The notes under the pieces: generated by a model
What the model saw: only the letters and a program-made list of their open reading frames with translations
Databases searched by the model: none
Told to the model about the DNA's origin: nothing
Origin: Phascolomyces articulosus
Taxonomy: Eukaryota > Mucoromycota > Mucoromycetes > Mucorales > Lichtheimiaceae
Length of the DNA: 64,000 nucleotides
Assembly (NCBI GenBank): GCA_025677815.1
Contig: JAIXMP010000009.1
Span: 930,001-994,000, forward strand
Direction: 5' to 3'
Part shown: positions 36,859 to 50,997 of the stretch, piece after piece
Numbering within the stretch: position 1 is the first letter of the stretch
Layout of the letters: each line of letters begins with the position of its first letter
Made by a program: the position numbers and the translations under genes

Positions 36859-39800
36859 GTCGACACTAACAATTGTTTTACGTAAAAATAAAATGAAATA
36901 AAAAAAGAAAAAAAAAAGGAATAAGTAATGTGAATGGTCTTATATAAAAAAAACAAAAAACAAAAACACTTATGCTTATAAAATACCATAAATGCAATGC
37001 TGTTTATATATTTACACTCTATTTATCATTATTAATATTGTATATAATGATGCATTTGATCTCCTGAACACTTGCAGCTATAGTGGTGGTTGGAAAAAAA
37101 ATTGTGGGGTCGCATGGTCTTTGTTGGTGGCTCGTCAAAACTTGGATCAATTTCTAATTTTTTTTTGTATAATAAACGTAGCCACTTTATATAATACATC
37201 CTCGTCAATGCAAATAATAACGTAAAATAGGAGGGAAGAAGAAAGGAGAGGAGAGATAGTGTATAATAGGGATAGATCGATTGTCAGCATCGATTGCATC
37301 AAGCACGTAGTATTATAATGATGCTCTTCATTTAACGGTAGTAAAAAAGATATTCTCCTACAGCACTTATAAAGACACCACGTTCCCTTTTGTTTATAAG
37401 CTATCTTCAACTAATTATGGATAAAAAAGGAAACTCCATGTGAATCACAATGATGATAAATGTATTTAAAATATTATGTGTGGAGGAGAAGGAGTGTTTA
37501 AACAAGTTTATTCCCACATGCTTATAATAAATTGGATAGCGTGGCTATTGTAATGTTACATTCTCGATCACTTTTTGCCTCATCAGGAATGAACAATGAC
37601 TCAGTATATATAATAATAGGTTTCTTCACCTTTTGATTTGAGGAGGTGGATCGATACTCTTTTTTTTTTTTTTACAAATTACTCATATATACGTAACAGA
37701 AATAAAGAAAGTTGTCATAAATATAAGGTTTAGCTATGATGATGGTGTATGCTAATATATGCTTTGTTAGTTTAAATGTGGTACGACGTAATATCTACAT
37801 TTTTTGATTCTGCAAGTTATTCATAAATATAAATAGAGTAACAATATCTATAGCATGGAAAGCTTTATATATTACTTGATAGAACTCCAAAAGTAGTAAT
37901 CAAGAATAGTTAAATTGTACATTTAATCTATTATGAATATGCTTCTATCCGGTGATGTGTTGCTTTTTTTTCCAGAAAATCAGAAAGTTTATAGAAAAAT
38001 ATGCAACGGATACTAGATTGACGACAGAAGTTTATTATGCAACTGAGTGGTGGCTTTAATGGTATATAGGTAGATATGAATTATTACGTAAATACTTGTA
38101 ATTTTGATACATCAGTCAGTTACTTGATGTCATTGCTCGCTTGAAAAATATATATATATATATATACACCAAAACTAATTTACTACATTTGATAAAAATA
38201 ATTATTATTAAAGAGCGAGTATATCGGTTACTATGCAAGTGGATCCCAACAAGAACATCACCATTAATCATTATACAGGCAACGCCAACCTTATTTTCAC
38301 AATGGTGGAGTAAAATACTCAATGAATAATTTTTTTTTTTGCCAATAAAATAAATGGCGGTTTGAATCAATCATTTCATCAGCTGTTGTAGTATACTATA
38401 ATTTGTTGCAGCTAATAATTTATATGATGCTTTTGCATGATATATAAAAAACCACAATACATAAGAGAGCATTTTCATTGGGCATTTATATCTGAACTAT
38501 ATAATCATGCATATAATAGAACATGAAATGAACAACTCCTCCATTTACCAATTTTTAATGGAATAAAAAAACATTTTCTGATTGAAATATCTACCTATAT
38601 AGTGAATATTATTCTTTTCATATTTTATAATGTAGCATTGATTCTTGATAGTATAGAACATGGTTACAAGGAAGAGGTTTAAAAAAAGAGGAATTAAACA
38701 GTGAGAGCCTATCCGGTGCAAAACATTTCTACTTAGGAATATACATATATAGCTAGTAAATTTCATTGTACGTATAGTTTACGCTTGTATGAACCTATTA
38801 AAATGTTACTTCCTCCACGTATGAATCTTCTCCATTTAATATTATCAGGTACTTGGTATTCGCTGGCCAACTTATTTTAAAGCTATAATATAGTAAATAA
38901 TTTAAACTGACATGTAGGTGGTATTACTGCTATTAAATAAAAAGTAGTTGGATTAAAAAAAATCTATTGATAAGGGTTAGATATGGAATAAATGCATGTT
39001 TATTAATTGTTATTATTTAAAGGCCAACATATTATATATCATATGTACACATGCATAATAACCTTTCAAGTGTTTCATCTTTTTTTCAGGTTTGCTTTGA
39101 TCTATCTAGCATTTTTTTAAAAAAATATTACATGTATTATTACTTGTTGGTCAATGATAGTCCAAAGCAGTTTAATATCAAGTACAGAAAATCTGGAGAA
39201 GTAAAATAAAAAGTTAACACTGTAGGATTTTAGTCAGAAATATATAATTTAAACCACATTTATGCCAGATTATCACTTCATGAGATAGCTACTAACTATG
39301 GACATATATTTCAAACGTGTTTGCATGATTTATACGGCTGCTATGATTTTACTACAAGTTTTATCTAGAATGATGGATTATATAAACAAGATGCTCCAAA
39401 AAAAGGATGCACACCATAGGAGCTATTGAAAAAATCTTTCCCCAGTAGCACTGAGTAGGTAAAAATGAAATATCTTCAATGAAACACAACCCTAGAAGCG
39501 AGGCGGTATTCAATTTATTCGAACTTAACCCAGGTGGTAATCCCGAATAAGCAGGGAAACATTGTTAGGTTGTTATAACAGTAGTTGATAGTAATATCGT
39601 TATATCGAGCGAAGTAGTACAAAGTTTTCTTATGAAACAGGAAAAATCTACTGGTATTTTTGCACAGTTCGCTTTTCTGATTCCAGTTATCATAGTTTCT
39701 TTACACTAGTACTGGTGTCTGTACTATATTCTTATTCTTTTCCTTTAAATACTTTTTTCTCCAACTTACCATTTTTTACTTAATTCATTATCCAGATAAT

Positions 39801-41661
39801 ATATCAACAAATTCACCCCTCATAGTAGTATTTTTTTTATTCTTTTCATTATATAATAGGTATATAATATTGAGTTCAGATTATTCAAAAAAAAACATAA
39901 ATTACTATGGATAAGATTTTAACCAACCAATACGTACCAGCCTGGTCACTAATTCGATATAACGATGCATTCAGTTCCACGGGTAGTATCGTTATAGCGA
40001 GCGGATACAGTAAAATATTTTACTTGAAGTATATATAATAGGTATTATTTAGTGGAATATCTGGATCATTATCATCAATACCTTTACCCATTTTTCTCTT
40101 TGGATGATGATTTTTGTTTTTATATCTGAGGTGCTGACATCATCTGATGTAGGAACAACAGTTTGAATGGAAGATATTTTCACAACTAAAACATCGACTT
40201 CGACACCTACCACAAGTAGTATTATGACAGACACCAACAGAATTTTTGTCTCTACTGAAAAAAGATATAGATAGGATAGCTCTTTTGACCAGAAAGAAAT
40301 AGAAGTGGCAAAAAAAAAAAAACCACCCCAAAGAAAAAGCTTAAAAGGAGATTATGACGAGTGGAAAATATATCTTTACATTGGAGAATGTTAATAAAAA
40401 CGACTGTTGGATATACACAGTATATCTAAGAGTGATTGTATATGAAACGTCTTGCCATTGGTTTGATGATAGAGACATCACGTTGTGTTTTTTTTGTTTG
40501 TTTTGGTGATGATGCGTGATTCAATTATTGGTTCAGAGCGCTGCCTCTTATTCATTATGTACGTAATAATTAACTTTTGGCTAACGTCACCTTATTTTTT
40601 CCATCGACTGATGTTACAGCGCTTCATTATAATACGTTTCTCAACATTTAAAAGTGTCTATACATGATGCGCATCAATTGGTCTCACTACCTGTTTTCTA
40701 AGCAGAAAAAAAGAATAGTAGCCATCATCCCAGCCAGACCATTCAAAACTGAAATCGATGGAATTCTAAAGAGCATGAGTGTAAGTTTATACCATCATAA
40801 TTACTATATATAATGGATTGTCAATTCTATCATAGTCATCATCCTCCGTGGCTAAATACTAGGATAGAAGGTTAGGAATAAAGAGATTTTTGTTGGTAAT
40901 TAAATCACAGCAAACCAATTCTGTACAAATACCTATTATAGAATGTACCGTAATGTGGTACAACAGAAGAGGGTATATCGAATTCGATCGATAACGTCCC
41001 TTTTATAAATCATTTTGAGAAATAAACTGGATCAAGTTAAAAAAAAAGATCCTGCTACTATTATGTATATATTTCTACCCTTTTTTTTAACAGGTCATGA
41101 ATGCGATCGATCGTTTTTTTTTTCGTATTATCATCAAAAGAGAATATACAAATATAATCAAATATACTTGATATGGAGAAAGAGAACTCAAAACGTGTTC
41201 TCTTTCATTATCCAATTTAAGTGAATAAAGTAAAATTTCCAAGTTTATAAAATAAAGCATCAACAAATGAAAATGAAGAATAAGATCACGTCGTCGCATA
41301 AATTCCAAATCATTGAAGAGAGAGTCCAAAAAAAAAAGCTTTAATTAGATAATAATAATAATGCAGAAAAAATGATATATTTATATATAGATTGGTGGCT
41401 GTGGTTAATTTTCAAAACTACATTGGGTTTGCCGTATTTACATATGAGATATAATGGATAAACATAATAAAAAAATAATAGTAAAAATAGAGAGTTAGAG
41501 TTAAAGAAAGAGATGTTTGCTTGAAATAAATAATTATTATGAGATACAATAAAAGGAGAAAGAAAAAAGTGTATAAATTAAGTACGGAAAGGTAGGAAAA
41601 AAAGAATTTTTTTAGTTTGGGTAAAACAAACGGAAGGTTTTTTTTTTTTTCTTGATTTTCT
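36859..41661. other. 4.8-kb gene-free region
   Basis: Very AT-rich with many TATA-like and poly-A/T stretches. Frames on both strands are short and hydrophobic or Lys/Asn-rich, without motifs. No tRNA-like cloverleaf with a TTCRA arm was spotted. Possible terminal repeats of a degraded element lie at 39590-40005. Confidence 0.45.
39595..40003. repeat. Related TATCGTTATATCGAGCG motifs, possible pogo/mariner-type terminal repeats
   Basis: TATCGTTATATCGAGCG at about 39595, its inverted form TTCGATATAACGAT at 39953-39966, and TATCGTTATAGCGAGCG at about 39987 share a core. The first two could bound a roughly 370-bp element. No transposase is present. Confidence 0.4.
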
Positions 41662-43390
41662 TTATCGGAGGTAAACAAAAGAAGGACCATAAGCACAGAA
41701 GGCATAAATAAGACCAGAAACAATACCAGCAATAGGTAAAGTACAAACCCAGCCCAACATGGTAAAACCAAGCATTTTCCAGTTAATAGCACGAAGGTTA
41801 CCATTGCAAAGACCGACACCAACAGTGGCACCGACAATGCAGTGAGTAGAAGAAACAGGTAATTCCAATTGAGAAGCGGTCAAGACGGTCAAAGCAGCAC
41901 CCAATTCAGCAGAGAAACCACGACTGGGGGTCAAACGAGTAATATTATTACCCAAAGCACGCATCAAACGATAACCCATAGTGGCTAAACCAATATCAAT
42001 GGCAATACCACCATAGACAAGGACCCAAACGGGAACTTGGGAGCTAGCACCAACAGCGCCATGTTGCCAGATATCAAAGATGGTAGCCAAAGGACCAATA
42101 GCGTTGGAAACATCATTGGAACCGTGAGCAAAAGAAGCGACAATAGCAGTAAGAATTTGCAAATAAGAGAACATGAATTCGACATCATCATCGTACATTT
42201 CAGCGGCTTGATGCATCTTGGCCAATTTATCATTGTTCAAGTTACGAACATCTTGACGGATACCGTGCAATAAGACGGCCAAGACACGTTCTTTGGCTTC
42301 AAACACACGTTCACGCAAGGTCTTGGGGGGCTTTTCAATAGCTTCTTCGTTGGCACCAGCATTAGAAGATTCAGGAGATTCATCAGCAAGCTTTTCAGAG
42401 AGAGGAGTAGGTTCGCCAGCGACCTTTTCTTCATCATCAGCCTTGGGGATTTGATCGTTGGCTTCAGCTTCTTCAAGTTCTTTACGGGCAGCTTCAATAC
42501 CTTCTTCGATGGAACGTTGCTTGGGGACCCACCAGATGATAGGAATGTGATACCACTTGACATCTTCACGATCAATAACAACACGCTTGAGCCATGGGCA
42601 AAGGAAGAGAGCCATATAGATACCAATGACAGCACCAGAACCAAAGCCAATAGCAATCATATGAGGAATTTCAAAAGTACCTTCAGCACCAGGAGCCTTG
42701 AAACAAATGTAAAAGACACAAATGGCGACGGTAAAGAAAAAGTAAACGGGGACAAGACGAAGACCCCATTTCACACTGTCGACTTGTCGAAGAACGGCGT
42801 ATTTGGTGATTGTGTAGATAATAGCAGCAATGACACCAGCAAGAGCGGGTGATAAGAACCATGAAACGACAATTTGAATAATACCGTTCCAAGTCCAATC
42901 AACAGCACTGCCACCGAAACCAGCGATACCGAAACCGCAAATAGCGCCAATGATAGAGTGAGTGGTACTAACGGGCCAGCCGAATCGTGTAGCAGCTATT
43001 TACAAGAGATGAATGAATACGATGATTTCATAACTTTTTTTTGTCGTCAAGTTGAAATAGGGAAAAAAAAAACTTACTCAACACCCAAGTAGAAGAACCG
43101 ATCAAAGCACACATCATGCCCATCATCAACATTTCAGGTGTATCTTGGAATAAATCGATATCGATAATACCATTCTTGATAGTCTTAGTAACACCTGAAC
43201 CAAGCAACAAAGCACCCAAGAATTCAGTAAAACAGGCAATGATGACAGCCTGAATAAGAGACAATGAACCAGAAGAAATGGAACTGGCAAATGAATTAGC
43301 GACGTCATTGGCACCAATACCGTAAGCGTCAATGAAGGCAACCACCATACCAACACCAAAAATCCACGTGAAATCAAAAGGGTTCATCAT
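41662..43390 (-). CDS. PHO89: Sodium/phosphate symporter, PHO89 / PiT (SLC20) family
   Basis: Two exons on the minus strand, 43390-43078 and 42995-41662, 548 aa. PiT carriers bring phosphate into the cell with Na+ or H+. The duplicated signature is present in both halves: GANDVANSFASSISSGSLSL near residue 27 and HGSNDVSNAIGPLATIF in the C-terminal half. Other family segments are FGWPVSTTHSIIGAICGFG and ELPVSSTHCIVGATVGVGL. The central cytoplasmic loop (about residues 230-310) is Glu/Lys-rich and includes possible phosphorylation sites (PTPLSEK, ESPESS). GCC/GGT-rich codon use suggests good expression. The intron falls after Leu of SSTWVL. Yeast Pho89 is 574 aa. Confidence 0.95.
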
Positions 43391-46300
43391 CTTGGGCTAA
43401 TATATTTTTTTTCTAAATGTAAGAAGAAAAAGCACAAGAGATTTGATGTATATGTTTTTTAAAAAAAAAGAGGATAGGTGGGGAAGATGAAGTTAGAAAA
43501 AAGAAAGTGAAAACCGGGAATTTGCAAACAAAATATTTATACTTTTTCTTTCTGCATCATTTGTTTGACGTTATTAGACTAAAAAAAAAAAAAAAAAGAA
43601 GGAAAGGACGACCCAATCGTATTTCTTTAGAAGTGCACGCTGACCGTCTTGTTTCCGAGTGAACTAAAAAAAATTGTTTAGCGGACCTTTGTCATCTTTG
43701 GAAAACCCACGTTTCTGTTAAGATTTCTCCCTAATCAAATCTCTCTCTCATATGGTAAAAATTACTCACAAAACAAACCAAGACACACACACACTCTCAC
43801 ACAATTCATTCACTGTTGTTTAGATTCATTACTGCTCCGAATCATCAAATCGAAACCAATTATTGATTCGTTCTGATTACCATGTTTGATTGTCCGTGTC
43901 TGTGTGTGCATGTATCTTGATTAAAAAAATTCATTTCATTATTATTATTACTATTATTACTTTTACTATTACTTTTTACTTATTATCTATCGTGATGAAA
44001 AATATAAGGACCTTCATGGTTATAATAAAATAATAATAATATATATAAAAAAAACCCGGCCATCTTTTGTTTGTACTACATCAATCCGTGCAACTGATGG
44101 ACCGTGGTGTCACGCCTACATTGTGATTGCTTCAATGGAGCCAATAATGAACGAGAACTGTCTCCACATGCTATCCTATTGCCATTGCTTTATACAACTG
44201 TAGACTGATCATACTTTATTCTATTATTTATTAGACATATCCTCATCATTATCTTAAAAATGATAATATATGCAATTTTCAATCACTATGAACTTAAACT
44301 TTTACAAACGACTGATTTGATTTTATCCTATTATTACCCAAATTGCGCCCTTTTTTTTTTTACAGTTCCTTTTTTTCTCTGAAGAATAAAATGAAAAAAA
44401 AATCCCGCCATCCAACCAATTTTTATTATTTTTCCACTCCTTCAATTGTATTCGTCCATCATCTTTTTTTTTTTTTTTTATTGTTACAACTAGATTTTGA
44501 TAAACTGATTTTTATTTTTATTTTGAAACTTGACAACAAACATCAACAAGACAAGTTCCCGATCTTACGCCATTAAAAAAACGTGTATTTAGCAAATAAG
44601 AACCATATTTGTTTGTTCTATGCATGACCTTATTATTGTTATTATTTACTATAAACTGTTTTTTTTTATTAATGATATGATGAAGAGGATGCATTATAAT
44701 TTAGGTTGACTCATCATCATCTTGTACTGATTTTCCTCCCCCTTCACCCCCTCTTTTTGTCAATCAATCAAGGCGCATGAACAACTCTAATTCTAGTATA
44801 GTCAAAACGAAGATTCTTTTTGAACTATTTGAAATATTAAGAATTTATTTGAACGTAATAATAAATTGATATATGGACGATCCATTGATTTACGTACAAA
44901 TGTTCTTAAGAAAAGGATAAAACAAGTTTTTTTTCCGTCTTATTAGATAATAATAATGTTCAAGGTACACACTATTTTTTTTTAATGATCTACTACTATA
45001 CTACTAGCAGTAAATATAACCCAAGTTGTGTAAAATTAGGTGCATATTTAAAACAGATCATAAAATTCTTCATTTTTGTGAAACTTAAAAAAAAAAGATG
45101 TATTATACTTTTTGCATGAATAAGCGTACATAGACCACATGCATGGTCTTTTCATAGTATAATATTATTTTTATGATCTCTTTTTTTGAATAAACTCAGT
45201 CAAGATATCTCAAACCCCACGATGGCAAAAGCGCAAAAACCGATTTGTTGTTGATTTGGACGAACGATAAAAATTGTGGTGTTAAAAAAATACGACGGAT
45301 CAATATCTCCGCTACAAAAAAAAAAGTTGGAGACATAACACAGCACCTCTAACAATCCCTTGGCATAGAAGGAATGAACCTACTAAAAAGAATATTGACC
45401 CCGTAAAGTAATAATGAAATATATTATTTTGATTTCTTATTTTCCTAAAGTTAGTAACAAAAGTTATGTATTCTAATGAAAAACATATATACTAGTTTAT
45501 TACTTGATTCCTTATTCTCAATAGCGTATCATGGGCAAACAACAACAACAACAACAACAAACAAAAAGAGGATGATGATAGTTGAGCTCGCGTGTACCAC
45601 ACACCACTTTCCATAAATGGCGATGATGCGAAACCAGGTAAAGTTTTTATTGGAACGCCACTTTGGTTATTTTTCTCATTATTCCAATTACGAATTTTGA
45701 TAGTGATGAGAATGATAATGGTTTGTTTATTATATATGATGGTAGATGATAATTATACCCTAAATAAGATTATATTGTTTGCCATAATGATAATAGGGAT
45801 TAATAAATAATAATAGTAACAATAAAAAGTATATGTAATCAAGTGATGAAAATAACAATAATAACAACAGCTTTATTATCGGAACCAAAGTATGAATTTC
45901 AGATGGGGTCTTTTTTTCCGGCTTTTTATTATAGGAACAACAGCATAATCATTGTGTAATAGATAAAAAAAATGGTAGTTGAGTTTATAATAACCTTTTT
46001 TTTTTTAGTTCACAATGACAATAATGACAATGGTGGTTATTATAAAAGTCACTTACGCCATATAAAAAAGAACTGTTTGAAGATCAGATATTATTTAGAT
46101 ATTGGTGTGATCAAAAACAAATAATAATAACTATAAATTTTGTTTCATGGGACTTTGATGTTTATTTAAACTTCATATCTTGTTTACGATGATGATGATG
46201 AAAAAATAAACGAGGACCACATGGGATGGATGGGACTAGAAGAAGGATCAGTTTTGTTTGCTCAACTGAAATCTTTGTTGTCTATTTTATAACTTTATAT

Positions 46301-48845
46301 TCATTGAAATAAAACTTAATCTGTAATGTTGTAAATGTCAGAATACCTGTATCATCATCATCTGGTGACCTTCCACCTATTATATTGGAACATTTTCCTG
46401 CTTAATATATTATTGACATCTCAACATGTGGATGATATAATCTAGTCCCAACCATCTACAAGTTCATGTCTTTGTTGTTATATGACGCTTTTAACCATCA
46501 CTATATTTTTCTCCCAGTGCTTTAAAAAATATCAAAAAGAAGAATAACTCATCCATATACCAGCATTCTTGGTTTTTAATATATTGAAAAAGTACCACCT
46601 GCTTAAAGCAAAGCAACAGGTTGATTAATTATTTTTATCCCAGCAAAAAAAAAGTTACACCAGCTTTTGCATGAAAAATATTCATTGCATGTTATGATCG
46701 CAAATACAAAAGATTTAACACTTTAATCAAACATATTTACACACATTGTGAAAAAAGAACTATCCTGATCTCATAACAATCTACATCTTCTATAATCACT
46801 CTATGAAATTACTATAAATATTTGATTCGTGTTTTTGACACCAAAGTTTTTTTTTTTTTATTCAGGTCAGAGAAGCAACTCAATGATTTGATTGAAGCTC
46901 GACATGCCGAAGAAAAGCAACTTCAAATTGTTTTTTAAGTTTAAAAATAAAAGGAGAACTTGAATTGGCCACGCGAGAATAAGAATCATCAGCTACTACT
47001 TCTGGTGAAACAATCATTAACTTTTCAAAAAAAAAAACAATTGTGAAGCTTTGATTGTTTCTAAAGCATGACTCTTTTTTGTAGTCAGTGATGCATTGTA
47101 CTTGGGAATAGATGTTACAAGTTTTTCCAATGTATATCACTGCTTCCTTTGGAACAAGAATGTTCATTATAAGTTTTTTTTTTGTTATGGATAGATTTAT
47201 AAAAATCAGATTTCTTATCTTCCAATAACATCCTTTTGGCCATTATATATATATATATATATAGTCTTCCCATCAACTCTATTATCAATATCGCTTATGA
47301 ATATGATGAACTTGTAGAGGAAATTAGTAAAAGTCGTTGGGATCGATACGTTTCAAAAAATAAGGAACAGTTGGAACCTTTTCCTGTTATCAATGGGGTT
47401 TCAGAGGCATTAGGACAGAATGTAAAAGAGATATATAGTATATAGAACATGAATAAATTTTTATATCAAGCAATATCATATAACAAATTATGAAATGATT
47501 AGTTTGAGTATAGGCGGATAATACAATCAAAGAAGCATATATGTGTTATTCATCCAAGTTAATTCCTATGGGAAAAACTGATGCAGAATTGAGAATATCC
47601 AGAATATACGTACGGCCATATGTACGTATTGAATAAGGATAGCATTGGTACAGTCTTCACTAATATGAAGCAAGTCACCTATTCGTACTATGGAATTGAT
47701 AAAAAAAAAGAACTCCTCTATCAGCTCCATCTCAACAACCGCAACAACTATGACAGCCGTAATAACCATGATATTAAGCATAAATACCATCGCCGCAATT
47801 TCTACTTTCCAGGATTAGAGGTAATACAGCAGGGTAGTCTCCCCTTGTTTCCAAGAAAGTAACCAAAGCGATGACATAATAAAAAAGAACAACTTCTACC
47901 AAATCATCATAAAGATGCAGTCGTCCATGTACCCAAAGGATATTAGCAAAAAAATGTTCCAACAAGGAACATGCCCAAGCTCAGGTAGGGTCCACCAAAA
48001 TATTGCTTGGTGATAAACTTTATCGCTCAACAGGAAAGAACTCAGGTAGAATCCACCAAAATCGTGCCCTCTCATATTGAACGTAGGAACATGTTACTAG
48101 GCAGGATTAATATGAAAACATGTTTGAATTCCTCTTGTCGGTGTATCATTGAGCAACAATCGTGTGTCGTTGTAATAAATAGAGTACCTTTTACATATAT
48201 CATCCTTTTCTCAAATGCTCCAGCCAAGAACATTTCCAAGCTCAGGTAGAATACACCAAAATATTGCCTAGTCATGTACTTCCTCATCCAACTAAAGAGA
48301 ACTTAGGCAGAGTCCACCAAAATTTTGCTCCCCAATGTTGAACGTCGGAAACTTCGAAGTAATGAATATTACTCAAAGAAGCTGGTCATATAAAAAAAAA
48401 ATCTGTAAAGTTGGAGTGGTCATGTGAGTGAATAGTGGTGTGTTGCTGTTCATATTATAATAGACTCATAATACTACTCTGTTGATGTTGGATTCTTAAA
48501 TAATTTTTCAAAAAGTGATACTTATATCCGTATTTTTCTAAAGACACTGGAGATGTAATGCATAATATAATTGAAAAAAAATAGATTGTTTTGCTTTATC
48601 ATTTGGTTGATGGATGGGAAAAAAACGCTATATAATTATTAATAAAACCTACTACTACTAAAGAAATACGTGTATGGGTAACAATATATATATATATATA
48701 TATATATTGCATAACGGGAAAAAAAGGGAATTCATTGTGATGGGTGTTGTGCTTTTTTATATAATAGCATATATACATATATAAAAATGGTATTTTTGTT
48801 ATACAAATAGGGTAGTTAAATGTGTGTGGGAGTAAAAAGGACTGA
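43391..48845. other. 5.4-kb gene-poor region with possible relics and repeats
   Basis: Promoter side of PHO89 followed by AT-rich DNA. Scattered protein-like fragments occur: RSEKQLNDLIEARHAEEKQL near 46865; YEYDELVEEISKSRWDRYVS plus KNKEQLEPFPVINGV at 47297-47405; and a minus-strand frame at 46880-47167. They do not join into a gene. An imperfect direct repeat lies at 47967-48352. TA microsatellites lie at 47246-47264 and about 48683-48708. Confidence 0.4.
47967..48352. repeat. Imperfect direct duplication of an about 125-bp unit
   Basis: Copy 1 (about 47967-48092) and copy 2 (about 48226-48352) share the order: GAACAT..CCAAGCTCAGGTAG, CACCAAAATATTGC, a variable part, ACTCAGGTAGA or ACTTAGGCAGA, TCCACCAAAAT, and TTGAACGT(A/C)GGAA. 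Each copy itself has two CCACCAAAAT boxes. Similarity is clearly imperfect, so the duplication is not recent. Confidence 0.6.
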
Positions 48846-50997
48846 TTATTCGCTTCCAATTTTTGTCCATAATACATCATATAAAGATCCATTTTTGTTT
48901 GCACATTGTGCTAAATCATCCATGGTATTTTGAAACGTCTTGTTACGAATCAATCGTTTTCGAACTGCATTATAAGCTTGATCGTTCATCTATTGATAAA
49001 TAACCCGATTCCCAAAAAACAAAAAAACAAAAATATAAGTATATATATGATAGTAAAGATGGCACTAGAATGCTTATAGAAAATAAGGTAGACAATATAA
49101 TTGAATCATGCCTCTTTCCCTCTCTTCTGCCCAAGTCAACACTAATAAAATGTTTATTTTTACGTGTTGCAATTCATCTGGTATAAAAACTTCGGGTATT
49201 AAAACGATAAAGTCACCATACTTCTGTGCTAGTTCAGATAATCGTTCACCTGCTTTGAGATATTTGAGAGTTTTCTCCATTTCTGGATCTTGTTCATTTT
49301 TAGCTATTTGTAAAAAAAAACCCATAAACCTCGATTGTGAATATGATGGATACTACCTTTATCATTGTCAAATAACCCCATTTATCCCCTTCCTCCACCA
49401 TCAAATCAATTATGAGCTCGTTTTTTTTTTTTTTTTTTTTTTTTTACCTTTGCCAAACAAGACCTTGTGCAAATTATTTGTATCTTCTTGATCCTTTTTG
49501 GCAGAAGTAGAGAAGGATTGCCAAACAACCCAATATCGATGCAAGTTCATCATGCCCGTGTTTTGTTGGATTAATTGAAAAGAAGTCCTTTTTCCAGCTT
49601 TAGCCACCAAGGTACGCTGCTGTAACATTAAGTTTTTCATTTTCTTTTCAAATCCTTTCTTTGCTGTAGCATCTTGTAAGTCGTCATCTTCATATACAAT
49701 AGTCAATGTCTTTTTCTCGTTGCTGCTTTCTGATGTAGTTGAGGTGTCATTGGTTTTACTATGGCTAGCAACAGAAGCAGTACGACTACTACTCCTGGTG
49801 GTTATTTTTTCCTCTCCTTCATTTTGTTGCTGATTATTATTACCACCAAAAAGGGATTGGCCACGATGTTCGATCTTTTGCAAAAGTTTTTCGTTGGAAG
49901 TTTCACAAAAGTCATCCACAGCTGTATATATATATATCATTTATTAGAATCATTCTTCCAGATCATATGTAAAATATTTTCTTGTACTGTACCTGAATAA
50001 ATTCGAGAAGACCGGGCTAATAATCGTCGTTTCTTACTGGTAGTAGCAGAGGTATCATTTTGTTGTTGTTGGGTATCATCACCATTCTTATTAATATCAT
50101 CCTCATCATCCTGAACTCGTTGACGCTAAAATATATCCCATAACAACACCATCATCCGTTGATTAACAAAACATAATATATATATATATATATACGACAT
50201 CCAGCGAATTTACCTTTTTCGGTACATCAGGTTTTTCGATTTCCCCTCGAGGGGGAGGACTTGATACAAATGCAGGTGATAGTGATCCTTCTACTGCCAC
50301 CACTTTTGCTTTCAACTTGTTCTCTACTACTGCTTTTTTACTTGTCGAAGGAGAAGAGGAAGAGCGTAAACTTTTGCGGCGGTTAAGAATAGCTTCTTGG
50401 GGATTTTCGATTGTTGATATTGTGCTCTTTTTTTTATTTGCTTCTGGTGTCGTTGTAGTAGCAGTCGTTGTAGCAGGAGGAGGGATATCCTGTTCATTAT
50501 TGCTTGATTTCTTGCGTGTTTTTAATGATGGTATGGGTAGCTCTTTCTTAATCGCCTTGTCGTCTTTTCCAGTTTTAACTAAAGTCGCTTTTTTGACATT
50601 GTCAGTTTTATTACTGCGTAACTGATGCGTCGTCGTCGTACTACTTGAGGGTATAACCGTTGTGTTTTTATTCTTGACAGTTGACTGTTGCTGTGTTGTA
50701 TTGGTTGTAGACGACTTTTTGTTGTTATTATTCCTTCTAAGATGTTCTTTACCAACAGTGTCATCTCTTTTCAAATAATTGACTAATTATTTTTTTTAAA
50801 AAAAAGTAAGTCAGTTTGGCATGGCCGGGATGGTTAATAAGAAAGAAAAAAAAACATTATATTTTTCTCTTACCAGGTACTTGTTCTGTGGTTGATCCCA
50901 TTCGTAATACAACGCGACCATTTTCTTCTTCTAATACTGCACCAGCATCGTTAAGAATGTCAAGAATCTGACTTAAAACCGATCTTACACTAGTCAT
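48846..50997 (-). CDS. Unknown six-exon protein, disordered basic N-terminal half
   Basis: Exons on the minus strand: 50997-50874, 50782-50214, 50125-49993, 49921-49448, 49303-49164 and 48989-48846, 527 aa with every phase consistent. I recognise no family. The first 40 residues form a short ordered unit (MTSVRSVLSQILDILNDAGA, then VLEEENGRVVLRMG). Residues 45-290 are low complexity, rich in Lys, Ser, Thr, Asn and Gln, with RRKSLRSSSSPS and KKRRLLARSSR clusters that look like nuclear localisation signals. The C-terminal 200 residues look folded: KKMKNLMLQQRTLVAKAGKR, SFQLIQQNTGMMNLHRYWVV, DFIVLIPEVFIPDEL, and a last exon with NAVRKRLIRNKTFQNTMDDL. A nuclear or chromatin role is only an inference. 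It is divergent from ACR3 across 668 bp. Confidence 0.7.

Noticed and set aside
41418..41837. 139-aa minus-strand ORF over the end of PHO89
   Set aside because: It is a frame-shifted shadow of the PHO89 last exon.
45592..45810. 72-aa ORF starting MYHTPLSINGDDAKPGKV
   Set aside because: The N-terminal part looks plausible but the remainder is random hydrophobic sequence and no splice sites extend it.
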